Source: Viola odorata
Lineage: Eukaryota; Streptophyta; Magnoliopsida; Malpighiales; Violaceae
Direction: 5' to 3'
NCBI GenBank assembly: GCA_963691705.1
Contig: OY829540.1
Span: 1,250,001 to 1,314,000, forward strand
Length of the DNA stretch: 64,000 nt
Shown here: positions 24,760 through 36,130 of the stretch, in pieces
Layout of the letters: each line of letters starts with the position of its first letter
How positions within the stretch are numbered: position 1 is the stretch's first letter
Made by a program: the position numbers and the translations under genes
The notes under the pieces: generated by a model
Database searches by the model: none
Seen by the model: the letters and a program-made list of their open reading frames with translations, nothing else
Told to the model about the DNA's origin: nothing

Positions 24760-24896
24760 CTTTGTACCAAGTCTCTTTTATAAAATGCGCCAAAAATGAC
24801 GAAGGAACTTGTTATCCCTATCACTAACAATAGACAAAGGTATATCATGCAAGCGTACCATTTTCCTTAAAGAACAAGTCAGCAATATAAGTCACA

Positions 24897-26447
24897 TCAT
24901 GAGTAGTAGCACACGGAATAAAATGTCATCTTAGAGAATCTATCCACAACGACAAAAATGCTATCCTTCCCTTGCCTAGACTTAGGCAAGCCAACAACAA
25001 AATCCATGGACAGATCGGTCCAGGGGTGAGAAGGTGCAGGTAATGACATGTACTCGCCATGATTGGCCACCTTAGATTTGGCCTTTCGGCACTCTAGACA
25101 CCTAGCAACAACGCAGATTTCGTCGCGCTTCATATGGGGCCAATAAAAGTGATCCTTAAGCACATCAATAGTCTTAGTCACACCAAAATGTCCCATTAAA
25201 CCACCACTATGCGACTCTTGCATAAATAATTCTCGTAATGAACAAATAGGTACACACAAGCGCTTGCGCTTAAATAAATAACCCTCATGTCTATAAAATT
25301 CAGATTCAGCCCTAGTCATGCATGTGTTATATATCTCGCCGAAATCAGAATCAATAGGGTAAAGTTCAATAATGTGTGAAAACCCAAGTAGCTTAGTACT
25401 AAGAGATGATAGAAGCGCATACCTTCGCGATAGTGCATCGACCACTACATTGTCCTTACCTTCTTTGTACCAAATGTCGAAGTCTGGTAGGGCTAAGATG
25501 GGCGCCGAACACAAGCGATCCTTAAGCATTTGGAACGCTTCCTCTTGCAGCTGCTCCCACCTAAAAGAAATATTTTTCTTAGTTAGTTCGTTCAATGATG
25601 CCGCAATAAAACTAAAATCCTTGACGAAGCGCCTGCAAAAGCTCGTTAGGCCATGGAATGAGCGCACGTCACTCGCGCTCTTTAGAGTTGGCCACTCCTT
25701 GATCGCCTTGATCGCCTTGATCTTCTCTTCGTCAACCTTCACACCTTCTACACTGACAATAAAGCCAAGAAAATCAACTTGCTCCAAAGCAAAAGAACAC
25801 TTGGTTAGCTTAACATATAATTGTTGCTCACGCAATGTAAGAAAAACTTCCCTAAGATGCGAAACATGCTCATTAATTGATTTGCTATAAATTAATATGT
25901 CATCAAAGTAAACTACAACAAATCTACCAATAAAATATCTAAGAACATGATTCATTAATCTCATAAAAGTACTGGGTGTGTTAGTTAACCCAAACGGCAT
26001 GACCATCCACTCATAAAGTCTATACTTAGTTATGAAAGCCGTTTTCCACTCATCACCCTCTTTCATGCGAATTTGATGATAACCACTCATTAAATCTATC
26101 TTAGAAAATATTTGGCTACCACTTAATTCATCTAACATATCATCTAAATGGGGTATAGGGTGTCGATAATTTACAGTGATTTTATTGATCACGCGACAGT
26201 CAACACACATACGCCAAGTTCCGTCCTTATTTAGAACTAAGATCACGGGAACGGCGCACGATGAAAGGCTCTCACTCACGTAGCCTCGGCTAAGCAACTC
26301 GTCTACTTGCCTCTGCAATTCTTTGGTCTCCTCGGGGTTGCTCCTATATGCTGGCCGATTTGGGATAGTTGATCCGAGCATGAAATCGATTTGGTGTTCG
26401 ATTCCACGAATAGGCGGCAAACCCGAGGGCATCTCATCGGGTATCAC
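24897..26447 (-). pseudogene. gypsy reverse transcriptase-integrase, RNase H deleted
   Basis: Reverse transcriptase is clear: [62 protein letters not shown] and the catalytic YFDDILIYS, then DFLGFIVS. After [12 protein letters not shown] the frame jumps directly to [17 protein letters not shown], so the roughly 100-residue RNase H core is absent although the frame is kept. Integrase follows with its HHCC finger (H..H and [10 protein letters not shown]) and first catalytic Asp in [13 protein letters not shown], then a frameshift near 24930 ends the frame. Two TAG stops (26451-26453, 26460-26462) precede the start. Confidence 0.88.
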
Positions 26448-26569
26448 ATCCTAAAATTCCTACAAAAGATCAGAAATACCAACATGCAAAGAACTTGACA
26501 GATTAGGGTTATAAGAGTTGAAGCAAAACGCTTTAAAGCGAAGAAGAATTAGGGGGTGGCTTGCACCAA

Positions 26570-26870
26570 AACTGGATTTTTGTAAAATCAATGCTTGCCT
26601 TACTTCTCTCCCTTTGGTGAATATATTCAATTTCTTTTTCTCACCTTAGACTACTCTAGCATGCTCATTCTTTTCATGCGTGTTTTTCTCTCGCATGCTC
26701 TCTTTTTTCATGTGGGGTTGTTTTGCTCACTTACGCTCTTCCCATGCTCACTCTTTTCATAGGAGTTGTTTTTCTCTCTTTTGCTCTGCCCATGCTCATT
26801 CTTTTCATATGAGCTATTTTTCTCACTTTTTCTCTCTTTCTTTTGTACACTCAGTTCTCATTTTTCTCTC
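26570..26870 (-). repeat. tandem repeat in protease-RT linker
   Basis: Degenerate units of about 45-50 bases built on CATGCTCATTCTTTTCAT, seen four times on the plus strand. On the minus strand they encode Glu/Lys/Asn/His-rich linker sequence. Confidence 0.6.
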
Positions 26871-27295
26871 TCAATCTTTCTTGTAATCTCATACTCGGCA
26901 TAGGACTTGATCAACCATTGTTGATCCTCAAAAACTTCCATCGGTGTCAAAAGTGCAAGAGTGAATTTCTTCCCATCTTTCACCAACTTATACCAATTAG
27001 TTCTTCTTTTGTGATTGGCCTCCCTATCGAATTTCCATGGTCGCCCAAGTAAAACATGACTCGACTGCATTGGAATATCATCACAAATGATTTCTTCCTT
27101 GTATTTCCCAATGGAGAACGAAACCAATAGTTGGGTTGTCACTCTTAACTCGCTACCATCGTTCATCCACTGTAATGAATAAGGCTTCGGATGCTTCATG
27201 GTTGGCAGCCCCAATTTGTGCACCAATAACGTGCTTGCACAATTCGTACAACTCTCATTGTCAATAATCACAGAGAACATCTTCTTATTGACCAA
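26858..27295 (-). pseudogene. gypsy aspartic protease region
   Basis: The frame contains SVIIDNESCTNCAS, the D-x-x-SCTN active-site variant of one group of plant gypsy proteases, followed by QLLVSFSIGKYKEEIICD and SHVLLGRPWKFDR, where HVLLGRPW is the conserved second block. Downstream it passes into a Glu/Lys-rich linker. A TAA (27458-27460) interrupts the frame upstream. Confidence 0.8.
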
Positions 27296-27529
27296 ACAAC
27301 GAGTATGAAACAGATTTTCTCGTTGCTCCTCCTCATATGCCTCGACCTTGGCTTGGGCGCTAAGGTTGCGCAGGATTACAAGCGCTTCAGCATATGCGGG
27401 CTTTGTTAGTTCCTCATCCGAATCATCCTCCTCCTCGTCCTCCTCTACACAGCTGAATTAATCAACCTCTTGATCATCCTCCGATTCTAGGTCTCCATTA
27501 TCCCGTATAAGCAAGACTCACTTATTAGG

Positions 27530-27571
27530 ACATTCGACTTGCCTATGACCTCTCCCGGCGCACTTGAAACA
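27530..27571 (-). other. CCHC zinc knuckle of gag
   Basis: Reads CFKCAGRGHRQVEC, a perfect C-x2-C-x4-H-x4-C nucleocapsid motif. A TGA stop follows shortly after (27518-27520). Confidence 0.85.
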
Positions 27572-27805
27572 CACAATATCCTTAATTGGAACTCTATTTG
27601 CGGGAGTAGAGGAAGGATTATTATTGTTGTTGTTTCTAGAGAGTGCTTGAGCACTTGTCGCACCCTTGGTGCCATAATTGTACGGTAGTATCTTAGGTGG
27701 CTCTCTTGCGCCCTTACTGTCCTTAGTCCACGGTGTCTTCTTCCATGGTTCAGCCCTAGTATTGACTGAGCCCGAAGTAGTATAAGAAGACCTTGTTGCC
27801 TTCTT

Positions 27806-28760
27806 TTACCTCTCTATTTTAATGGCCATGTGTAGCATCTCCTCCAAAGTAGTGTAATGCGTATGCTCCAACACATTCCCTATCTCTCGGTTAAGGCCAT
27901 GGAGAAACCTTGCCATTGTAGCCTCCTCATCCTCAATCACTTGCACTCTAGCTAGCGTTATTTCCATCTTATTGAAATATTCCCCCACACTCCTACTGCC
28001 TTGTGTCATGGTCTGCAACCGTTGATGAAGGTCATAGTGGAAGTAAGTGGGCACAAATCGTTTCCGCATTAGGGCTGTCATTTGCGCCCAAGTCTGAATT
28101 GGACCCGCGTCAACCCTTTCCTTTGTTTTATTAAGTTGGTCCCACCAATGAATAGCATACCCACTGAATTCGACTGAAGCCAACTTAATCTTCTTGTCCT
28201 CCGAGTAATTATGGCACAGAAAAATTGATTGCTAAGTACGCGTCCAGATCATCCTTGCCCTCGAAGGATGGAAATTTCAGCTTGATACTCCCCAAATTGA
28301 AGTCCAATCTCTCTTCATTCCTAGGTTGCCGCTCATGAGCTCAGTCACGCCTATCATACTCAAACTCATCATCCTCGCGCTCCTCGTGCCACTGCTCATG
28401 GAATGCTTGGTGCTCGTCTCGGTTAGCCTGCCCACTGGGCTCGCGCAAGGGTGCGCGTCGACGAGCCGCGTCATCAAGTATGGGTCCGTTCACAAACCTC
28501 GTTTCCTCATCTCTTCCCCCAACATAACCTTCGGGCAATCCTCCAAACAAACCCCGGTGTTCCTTTCTTTCCGAGGCATATCATACATATGCTCAGCGTT
28601 TCTCGGATTGAGATTTTAGGTAAAGCGTCAAGTGGGTACTTCTTCTTTCTTGCCGGAAGACTCATTCAATCTATTTTGCAAGGCATCAAACCTCGCAGTA
28701 AGATTCTTGAGGATTGTAACAAGGTCTGCATTCTCAACTCCTTCTACTCCTCCTAACATT
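27806..28760 (-). pseudogene. gypsy gag (capsid region), broken
   Basis: The minus strand shows a retrotransposon gag domain: WWDQLNKTKERV, a TWAQMTALMRKRFVPTYF block and a leucine-rich FLHGLNREIGNVLEH block at 27806-28183, the usual order of the plant gypsy capsid. Upstream pieces (28341-28550, 28628-28813) contain a charged, Arg/Glu-rich N-terminal region but sit in different frames. In-frame stops at several sites show decay. No initiator can be fixed. Confidence 0.8.
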
Positions 28761-29552
28761 CCTGAAAATTCACAACACGAACAAACGGCATAAAATTGCA
28801 CTAAACCTAGCACTCCCTTACGTGTTTACTCTCGTGTTTAAACTCTCTATTAATCTCACCAAATCACTCACAATTTCCTGCAGTTGTTCACACGTAAACA
28901 TTGGTGACTCAAGAGTTTCAAGAAAGCTCCCAATAAGACTCGCAAGGAAAACTAGCTTCAAAATAATTTTGATGTAAGGTACTTGAGTAATTGCAAAGAT
29001 CAATCAATTAAGCAAGTACACTACTGGAGTAGAGTTCAATGTATAGGAATCAAGAAAAGATCAAATCGACTCGAAGCAACTCTAATAATTCGCAAGGCTC
29101 GCGAATGCAAAGTGTGTGCAATCTTGGGTTTGCAACTTGCAAATTCAATATATTTTGTGTCCTTTATCCAAATTGAGTAATTATTTTTACAACAGTTCCA
29201 GAATTTCTTCTAGTATTTTGTATTTTGTTTCTTTTGTTGTTACGATTTTTTGTTTTTTTTGTTTTACTCTTGGAATGAAACTAAATAACAATTAAATTAA
29301 AGACTCTTTTTTGTATTTTTGTTACACTTTTTGAATGGAATTAAAGACTCACAAATCGCAACGACGATTTGCACACACAAGACGCAAACAAGATCTAGAA
29401 ACCCTAGATCAACTCGACACACAAATAACTAACACAATCACACAAGAAGATTGGTTATAGAACATATAGAAGAAGAACCAATCTTAACAAAGAAAACTGA
29501 AACATAAAGGATAGATTACCAAACTATAGAACGCCTTTGCTTCGCTACCAAC

Positions 29553-30480
29553 TGATACGATCCTAGTTGTGTAGGATACGTAGCACGTACTTTGTGATCT
29601 AGTTCTAGGCTTGGATTTCGATGCGAAAGTAGGTAAACTCAACAAGACCGTTTAACCCTGCTAATATCCTGTATTAGCCAAACTAAACCTATCAAGTGAG
29701 GTTCTTGAATCGATCTCTAACCCTACTAATATTCTATATTAGCCAAACTAGAGCTACGAATTAATGGGATGAACTTTCAAGTTTTACTTGCTATCCTAAT
29801 CGAGTGTTCGAACTCAATGAGGGACAAGGTTCGCGATGAACAATTGGAGAAAATTCTCTCCAAATTTTATTGGAAAAGATAACGTAGCATACAACTGAAG
29901 AGGACGGCTTCTTTAAATAAGAGAACCCTAAATCCTACTAGAGTTTAGACTTTCCTTACAAGTTCTACTCCTAATTAAACAAATTATAAATATGTCTGAA
30001 ACTAATTTAATTAATTAAAAATAACTAATTGCACAACTGGAACGATCTCTAGTGCAATCTCTGAAGTCGGAGCGCTCTAAATCTCGTTCTGTAAAAAATC
30101 TAGGAAATCTGTTGGCGTGATGACGCCAAGCTTCGTCCAAAAAGCTCCTCTCTTTTATTTCTGGCGTAATGACGCCAAGCGTTGGCGTAATCCAAGACTC
30201 TGCGTCAATCTGCTCTCACCTCTGTTTCTGGCATGATGACGCCAAGACTTTGCGTCAATCTTCTCACGCCTCTATTTCTGATGTGATGACGCCAAGATCA
30301 GTCTTGGCCATAAGAAGCATCACAAGGCACGGGCTCCTCTCACGCAGCACAGCTTCTTCGATGAGTGTCTCGCACTGTAATTCTTTGTAGATGAGCTGTG
30401 AAATCTTCGTTTGCAACTCCTTGCTCCTCGCGCGAGTCATCAGTCCTGTTGGTGGTAAAGGCACGCTGGGATTCACATCA
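29553..30480 (-). repeat. 5' LTR (element on minus strand)
   Basis: 928 bp. Differences from the other LTR over the first 190 bases that I compared are all transitions. A few short indels explain the length difference. Confidence 0.93.
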
Positions 30481-30489
30481 ACTTTTAGT

Positions 30490-31609
30490 TAGGGATGTTC
30501 AACGATTTTACAAAACTGAACTTCCGATTTTCCAAAACCGACTTTAGCCTTGTTCGGTTAGTAATTAACCGAACTTTTAAAGTTCAGTTTCGAAAGATAA
30601 TTATCTAAAATTTTAATCAGAACGGAACGGAAGTGATAATGAAAATTTTGGTCAACCATTCTAATCGAAATTTTGTGACCTAATATATAAACATTTTTTC
30701 AGTCCTTCTTTTCTTTTTTTCTTTTTTAGACAGAGGCAAGACTTCTTTCTTCTCCTCTCTCTCCCTCTTGCTCCACCTCCGCCTCCTCCACCTCCTCCAA
30801 ATCCAATCCTCCACCGTCCTCTCTCCTTTCTCTCCTCGGCCTCTATCCTCTGACCTCTCTCCTCCGGCCGAGACCCTCTGCCTAACTCCTCTCCCCTCCG
30901 GACTCTCCTCTCCATCGGCAAAGTTCCTCTCCTGTCGGCGCTCCCTCGTTCGTGTATGTCCTACTCATGGTGGTGACTTTTTTGTCGGGGTCAGTCATGC
31001 TAGTGCAAGTTTTTCTTTCCTTGTATGGTACAAGCTTTTGATCCCATCATTGTGGGTATTGTTAGGATTTACTAATATCCTAATCTGTTTTTGGTTCAAG
31101 GTTTTAGAGTGAAATAAGGGAATTTTGTGATTGAATTAGTTTTGATTTGCGTTCGGGTAGTCTAATTTGGTCGAGATTTTGTGGTAATTGGAATCTGGTG
31201 GCTGACGGCAGTGTTGGATGTTTAGAGGAAGAAGATGAGTTTGAGTGTTTTAGGGTTTGTTGGTTAATTTGGCTACTGGGTGTGATTTTTGGGAGGTTGA
31301 GCCGCTTGGGTTGCTTAGACCCATCAAAAGTTAGGTATTGTTCTTGGTTTGGTGAGGTTAGTAAGGGTGTGGGCCGAATTGGGTTAACTCATTTAGTTGT
31401 TGGGTTTGAATGTTGTTTCATAATGAGTTTTAAAGGTTCGGAAGTTCAAAAAATTCAGTTTTTCAAACTTCCGTTCTGAAATAATTTCGAAAAAAAAATA
31501 CGAATAATGATTTAGTCAATTACGGAAGGGACTTAGAAAATTTCGAAATAAACAAAATTGAACTTCAAAATTTCAGTTTTCTACCGAAATAACCGTTGAA
31601 ACATCCCTA
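30490..31609. mobile_element. non-autonomous hAT-like element, 1.1 kb
   Basis: Ends read TAGGGATGTTCAACG on the left and the near-inverse CGTTGAAACATCCCTA on the right. Flanks are CTTTTAGT (30482-30489) and CTTTCAGT (31610-31617), an 8-bp duplication with one mismatch. Subterminal GAACTT/AAGTTC words occur in both orientations. Interior (30700-31430) is CT-rich then ordinary-complexity sequence that resembles a plant gene leader and intron. No transposase. Confidence 0.8.
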
Positions 31610-32279
31610 CTTTCAGTTTCGAAATTTAACTCCACATTTCCTCCAAATTGGGAAAAAAATACTAGTAATAAAAAAAAATTAATGGTAGGAAAATAAAGTA
31701 AGCCACAGATTACTGTAGTTTGCCTACTTTTGACCAGTCATTTTAAAAATAATGCTGCTGCTAGATTTATTTTTCTTTTTTTATAGCTCACTGACATCAG
31801 CTGGTTTTATCAAGCAATTTATTAAAAAAATTTACTGTTTATTTGTCAGCTTGCATTTCTGAATTTCGAAAACGATAACGGCAGTTTCCTGTTCACTACA
31901 GAAATAACGATATGGACCTTGAAACAAGAGAAGAATGAAAAGGAAAACAGCAGAGTTTGTCCAGTATTCTGTCTGCATTCTGTATGGGAAAAAAACATGG
32001 GCAAAATAACAATTGAAGGAAACAAGTCAGTCCGAAATGGTCCTAAATTCCAAAGTTTGAGACTTCTGTTATGAATTAGCTTCCTCCTAGGTTCGGGGCA
32101 GAACATAGGTCCTTCCGGAAATAACAAGTACTTACTACAAATTATGACAACTAACCATCCTGCTGTCTACATGTTTCTCACAGCCTGCAACATTAAAAGG
32201 TGATTAACCAGAACTAGCATCTGCATCAACTCATCAGCTTTAACACCAACAACCCCAACCAAAGAGTGCTCTTATCAGA
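31610..32279. other. gap: EML-like gene 3' side
   Basis: No gene of its own; includes the presumed 3' UTR of the minus-strand EML-like gene. An unsupported 93-codon frame at 31846-32127 was left out. Confidence 0.4.
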
Positions 32280-35200
32280 TTACTTGTCGATACTGACTGG
32301 GTGTGTCTGAAGGAATCCTTCACGCGAATAGCCATGCTGTCTTCCAGCCTCCCTGAGAGACTCATGATTTGCCAACATTCTACACCCATTGCCACGAACT
32401 GCTGCAGATCAACAGAATCATATGGAAAATAGATCATGAATATAAATGCTTCAGAGTTTAGACTTCTTAAGTAGCTGCGGCATTGTTTAAGATAAGAGTT
32501 GTTTATAACTCTGGCAACTGTCCAAAATAACCTACATCTTATATCAAGGCCAACCTAACTTGTATGTCAGACAACATTATCAATAAACAAAATATATTTT
32601 TAGTCTCATTGAACCGAGACATCGCTTTGCAGTTGGGACTCATTCAAAAGTATGCTCATCTTTATGCAGCTTCAGTATTGACCAGAATTTCAAGTAAGAA
32701 CAGACTGAACTTGAACAAAAGAAAATGATTGAAAAATGTTTTGTTTAAGCCACATAGGCTGTTAAGATAAGTCATATCAGAACGAGAACAAAAAATCCCA
32801 CCAGATAGAAAAAGAAGGCAATGGAAGCATTGGGGATTATAGAGAAAAGTTGCTCACCCTCGTCTGACGCATCTCTAAGTTTATCAATTGCCTCAAGAAT
32901 AGCGATTTCATGCTCCTACACAAATTTAAACTTTCAAAGTTATTTATTATCACAAACTGATACCCAAATCTTACATTTGAGATAAAAAGACAGCTTATGT
33001 AAACACCATATTGCATTGCTTCAAAAGAAGGAAAAAAATTACACTCAGGATTAACTTTGCCTTCCCGATTTGAACAGGGTAAAAGTTGCTTGCACCAGTC
33101 ATCGCCTCAACCTTCAATTCACACACAGTTTCAGGCATTATAAACAGTCCAGACGTGCCATGAATTTTTTTATAAGTAGTTTGTTGGATAAAAAACGAAG
33201 TAAACATCAAGTGGTGACAAGAAAACAATAAATTCCAGCTGCTGCCCTAACATAAATCAATGACTCATAACCGGCTCACTCCTGAAAACACCAGAACACT
33301 CAATGTAACATCAATGAATGACCTGTACAAGTGTGGTTGGGCATCTTTACCTATACGAATGTGGTAAATGATAGTAGAATGAAATTGTGAAAACAAGGAG
33401 TTGGAAAGTAAGATCAAATGCATAAGTATCGTTCAGAAAACTAAATGTTAACTGCTGACAATTGTTCTCCAACTAGGTGTACTGTCCTTGTGAACCACAG
33501 GCTCACACACACAAAACAGACGTACCAGTGAGACAAATATGTAATACTTTATGCAGGCCTTCAGACAGGCATATAAGTGTGACCTCACAATATTGTACAT
33601 AAGCATTGCAACGTCAAAAACAGTTGCAGAAACAAAATCGATTGCAAGATGCGGGTGCTGCGCTGACTATCATTATTTATGCATGACTAAAAATATAGCC
33701 TGTCCACATCAACACTCCCTTTTCAAATATCCACAAGGGGGACATAAGTCAGCATTAAAATTTAGGAGAAACATACGCAGCTAATAACTTGATAAATTCA
33801 TGTTTCCTCACCTGGTGAATAACCTCATCCGTTACCCGAATCTCAATCACCTCAGAACAATACTTGAAGTCACCAGCATCAGGTGCTTGAGTTTTGTTTT
33901 TCAATTTATATTGTCGTGGTACTGCTCTAATACTTTCTGGTCCTTGAGTATGGTGACCAACTATTTTTATATGACCCGTGAAGTTACCATAATCAGGTGC
34001 TTGAGAACCCTGCTTCATTTGAGATTGCACTGGTCCTTCTCTACTGTTAGGAGGTTCTTGAATATTGTGATCAACAAATTTTACACAATTCTTGAAGTTA
34101 CCAGAATCAGGTACTTGATAACCTTGTTTCAAGTGAGGTTGCACTGACCCTCCTCTACTACAAGGAGGTCCTTGAATATTGCGATCACCGACTTTAACAT
34201 ACTTTGCAGAATTTCCAGAAACAGTTCATCGATCACCCCAGTGTGCCTGAAGACCAAAGGCAATTTCACAATGTAGAGAACAGTATTTAAGAAAATAAAC
34301 TTCAAATTATCATAACTAATTATAGAACATTCTAAAAAACAAACTCATGAGCAAGCACAATCATTAGACATGCTAATCAGTCAGCTCTAATAAGAAGCTT
34401 TTCACGTTACAAGCACGTTTACTTTCATGCTAGTGCACAAACATAGAAAATGGATGTGGCTGTAAACTGAGGAAATGGTCAACAATTTCAGTATGTCTGG
34501 CAGCCAAAGTGCAATTGGCAATGGCATGATGAGCCCACATTTTCAAATCATATGCATGTGTGGAATACCATTGAAAGGTACAAGAGATTGGATAATGGTT
34601 CGATGGCAGTAGATGATGTTGAGACACTAAACATTAGACAATGTATGAATTGAAAAATCCACGATTTCTTTTACTTTTGTCTAATTGTGCCACAAATTTG
34701 AACTTAGCTTTTGCAGCAACTTTGAGCGTCATATTCCCTCTAAGAAGGAATTGACAAGAAGCTATCCTTCGATAGGGTATAGCATCCAAATGAAATGCAC
34801 ATTAAAAAGACAACATATGTTAACATTCTTCAGCCAGGGAAAGCTTTCTACTTACTGGTACAACAGAAGGGGTGGTTGCTATATAAGGAGTAGTAGAAAG
34901 TGATTCATGAGCACCCTTCTGCCATTCCCTGAAGTGCATAAGGAAGGAAGGAAGGAAGGAGGAACGAAAGGTTAGCAATGTGACTAATGTCACAAAAATA
35001 AAGTAAAGGCAAAAGGCAACAAAGGAAGAAACAACACATACTTTATCTTTTTAATCGACTCATCTGACTTAACTTCCACAAGAAGTTGCCCGTGTTCTAA
35101 GTCTGTAACATGAAGTTCCTTCCGTAGCTCGGTCATAAGCCCCTCCTTACTCTGTCATATTATAAGGTTATTGGTAGTGAATCATGGTCAAAGACGAAAC

Positions 35201-35479
35201 AAGGAAATCCAATAGACTTAAAACAATAACACTAAAGCCTTGGGGAAAAAAGGAAATCCATAGACTTAAAACAATGACAATAAAGCCTTGGGGGAACAAT
35301 ACCCATGAAAGGAGATCAGATTGAGCAATAAAAGCCCTCAAAACTGAACTATAAGCCTCTTTTTCCATCTTGTGAATTTGAGTCTCGATGTCCATTTCAT
35401 CCCTTCGGCACGGTTCTTTCAGCAAAGGCATTCTTGCAGTCATGGAACCATGACAAATTGAACTGTTTCTATTATGCAT
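32280..35479 (-). CDS. EML: EMSY-like (ENT domain) protein without Agenet domain
   Basis: Seven exons join in frame to 332 residues: 35303-35479, 35042-35151, 34856-34928, 33812-34201, 33043-33111, 32858-32915, 32280-32401. Exons 1-3 hold the ENT domain (ETQIHKMEKEAYSSVLRAF, then LMTELRKELHVTDLEHGQLL), the helical EMSY N-terminal fold of plant EML chromatin proteins involved in defence and development. Exons 5-6 carry the family's C-terminal helix (KAKLILSEHEIAILEAIDKL). Where EML proteins have an Agenet/Tudor-like domain, exon 4 instead has three 38-residue repeats. The ATG is uncertain: Met1, Met13 and Met17 are candidates, and an upstream 5' exon is possible. Exon 4's upstream alternative acceptor would add a TGA. 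All junctions have GT/AG. Confidence 0.75.
33857..34198 (-). repeat. three 114-bp coding repeats in the EML-like gene
   Basis: Units 34085-34198, 33971-34084 and 33857-33970 each encode 38 residues following a V-K-x-V-G-D/H-x-N/T-Q-G/E-P start and a Q-x-P-D-x-G-N/D-F end. The reading frame is open across all three. Confidence 0.85.
34937..34964 (+). repeat. (GAAG)n microsatellite
   Basis: About six units of AAGG/GAAG in an intron of the EML-like gene. Confidence 0.7.
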
Positions 35480-35877
35480 GATAACTTCTCTTCAGCTTCC
35501 TAGTATGGAAGTCAAGACAACTACCAAGCTAATGTCTCGAGAACTAACCCGCAGACAGACTCTATCATGCATGCAAGTATAATGAGTAGAGCACTGGATA
35601 TGCATACATGATAAAATATGAATTATTAAACTCAATCTGTTTCCGCTAAATGCAATGCAGGAGGTATCCTACACTAATATTTCATTTTAATGTTAATTTT
35701 TCACTTTACACTGTAAAAAAGTAAATATTAATTTATCTAAGGAAATCAAGATGTGTTATTATTGGCTATCACAATTAATTTGTATTGCTTGGATTATAAA
35801 ATGTGCTTCTTGTGCGATGTCTCTACCATAATGGCATGAGACTACTCTCTCTCTTTTCCATTCCAGGTTATAACATG
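35480..35877. other. upstream of the EML-like gene
   Basis: Could contain the promoter or a non-coding first exon. No frame recognised. Confidence 0.35.
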
Positions 35878-35879
35878 TA

Positions 35880-36128
35880 CTTCCTCCGGTCCGAAATGTA
35901 TGACGTTTTAGCATTTACTTTTACTGTTCCGTAACATATCTTAAGACGGTCGGAACAGTCACTATTTGAGACAATTTTGCCCCGAATTTTTTCTCGAAAG
36001 TACGTTAACGTTCGAAAAAAAGTACAGAATTTTTTGGGGTCAAATAGTGCCTCATCCGACCTCCTCGATATACGTTCTCTACTGAATATTGAGATGCGAG
36101 AAAGTCATACATTTCGGACCAGGGGGAG
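35880..36128. mobile_element. Stowaway-like MITE
   Basis: About 250 bp with 25-bp inverted ends CTTCCTCCGGTCCGAAATGT / CTCCCCCTGGTCCGAAATGT and flanking TA on each side. CTCC(C/T)TCCG-type ends plus TA target identify Stowaway (Tc1/mariner). Confidence 0.85.
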
Positions 36129-36130
36129 TA

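Larger units (their letters stand above)
23176..30480 (-). mobile_element. Ty3/gypsy LTR retrotransposon, decayed, complete ends
   Basis: A 7.3-kb element. The two LTRs (23176-24127 and 29553-30480) both start TGATACGATCCTAG and end CATCA, and the element is flanked by the 5-bp duplication ACTTT (23171-23175 and 30481-30485). On the minus strand, GGTAGCGAAGC-like sequence follows the 5' LTR as primer-binding site and AAAGGGGAGGGAA precedes the 3' LTR as polypurine tract. Order of domains is gag, CCHC knuckle, protease, reverse transcriptase, integrase, as in Ty3/gypsy chromoviruses. Coding is broken by stops and frameshifts, and RNase H is missing, so it cannot move by itself. The integrase tail runs into the 3' LTR and no chromodomain is obvious, which recalls the CRM clade. 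Confidence 0.93.
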
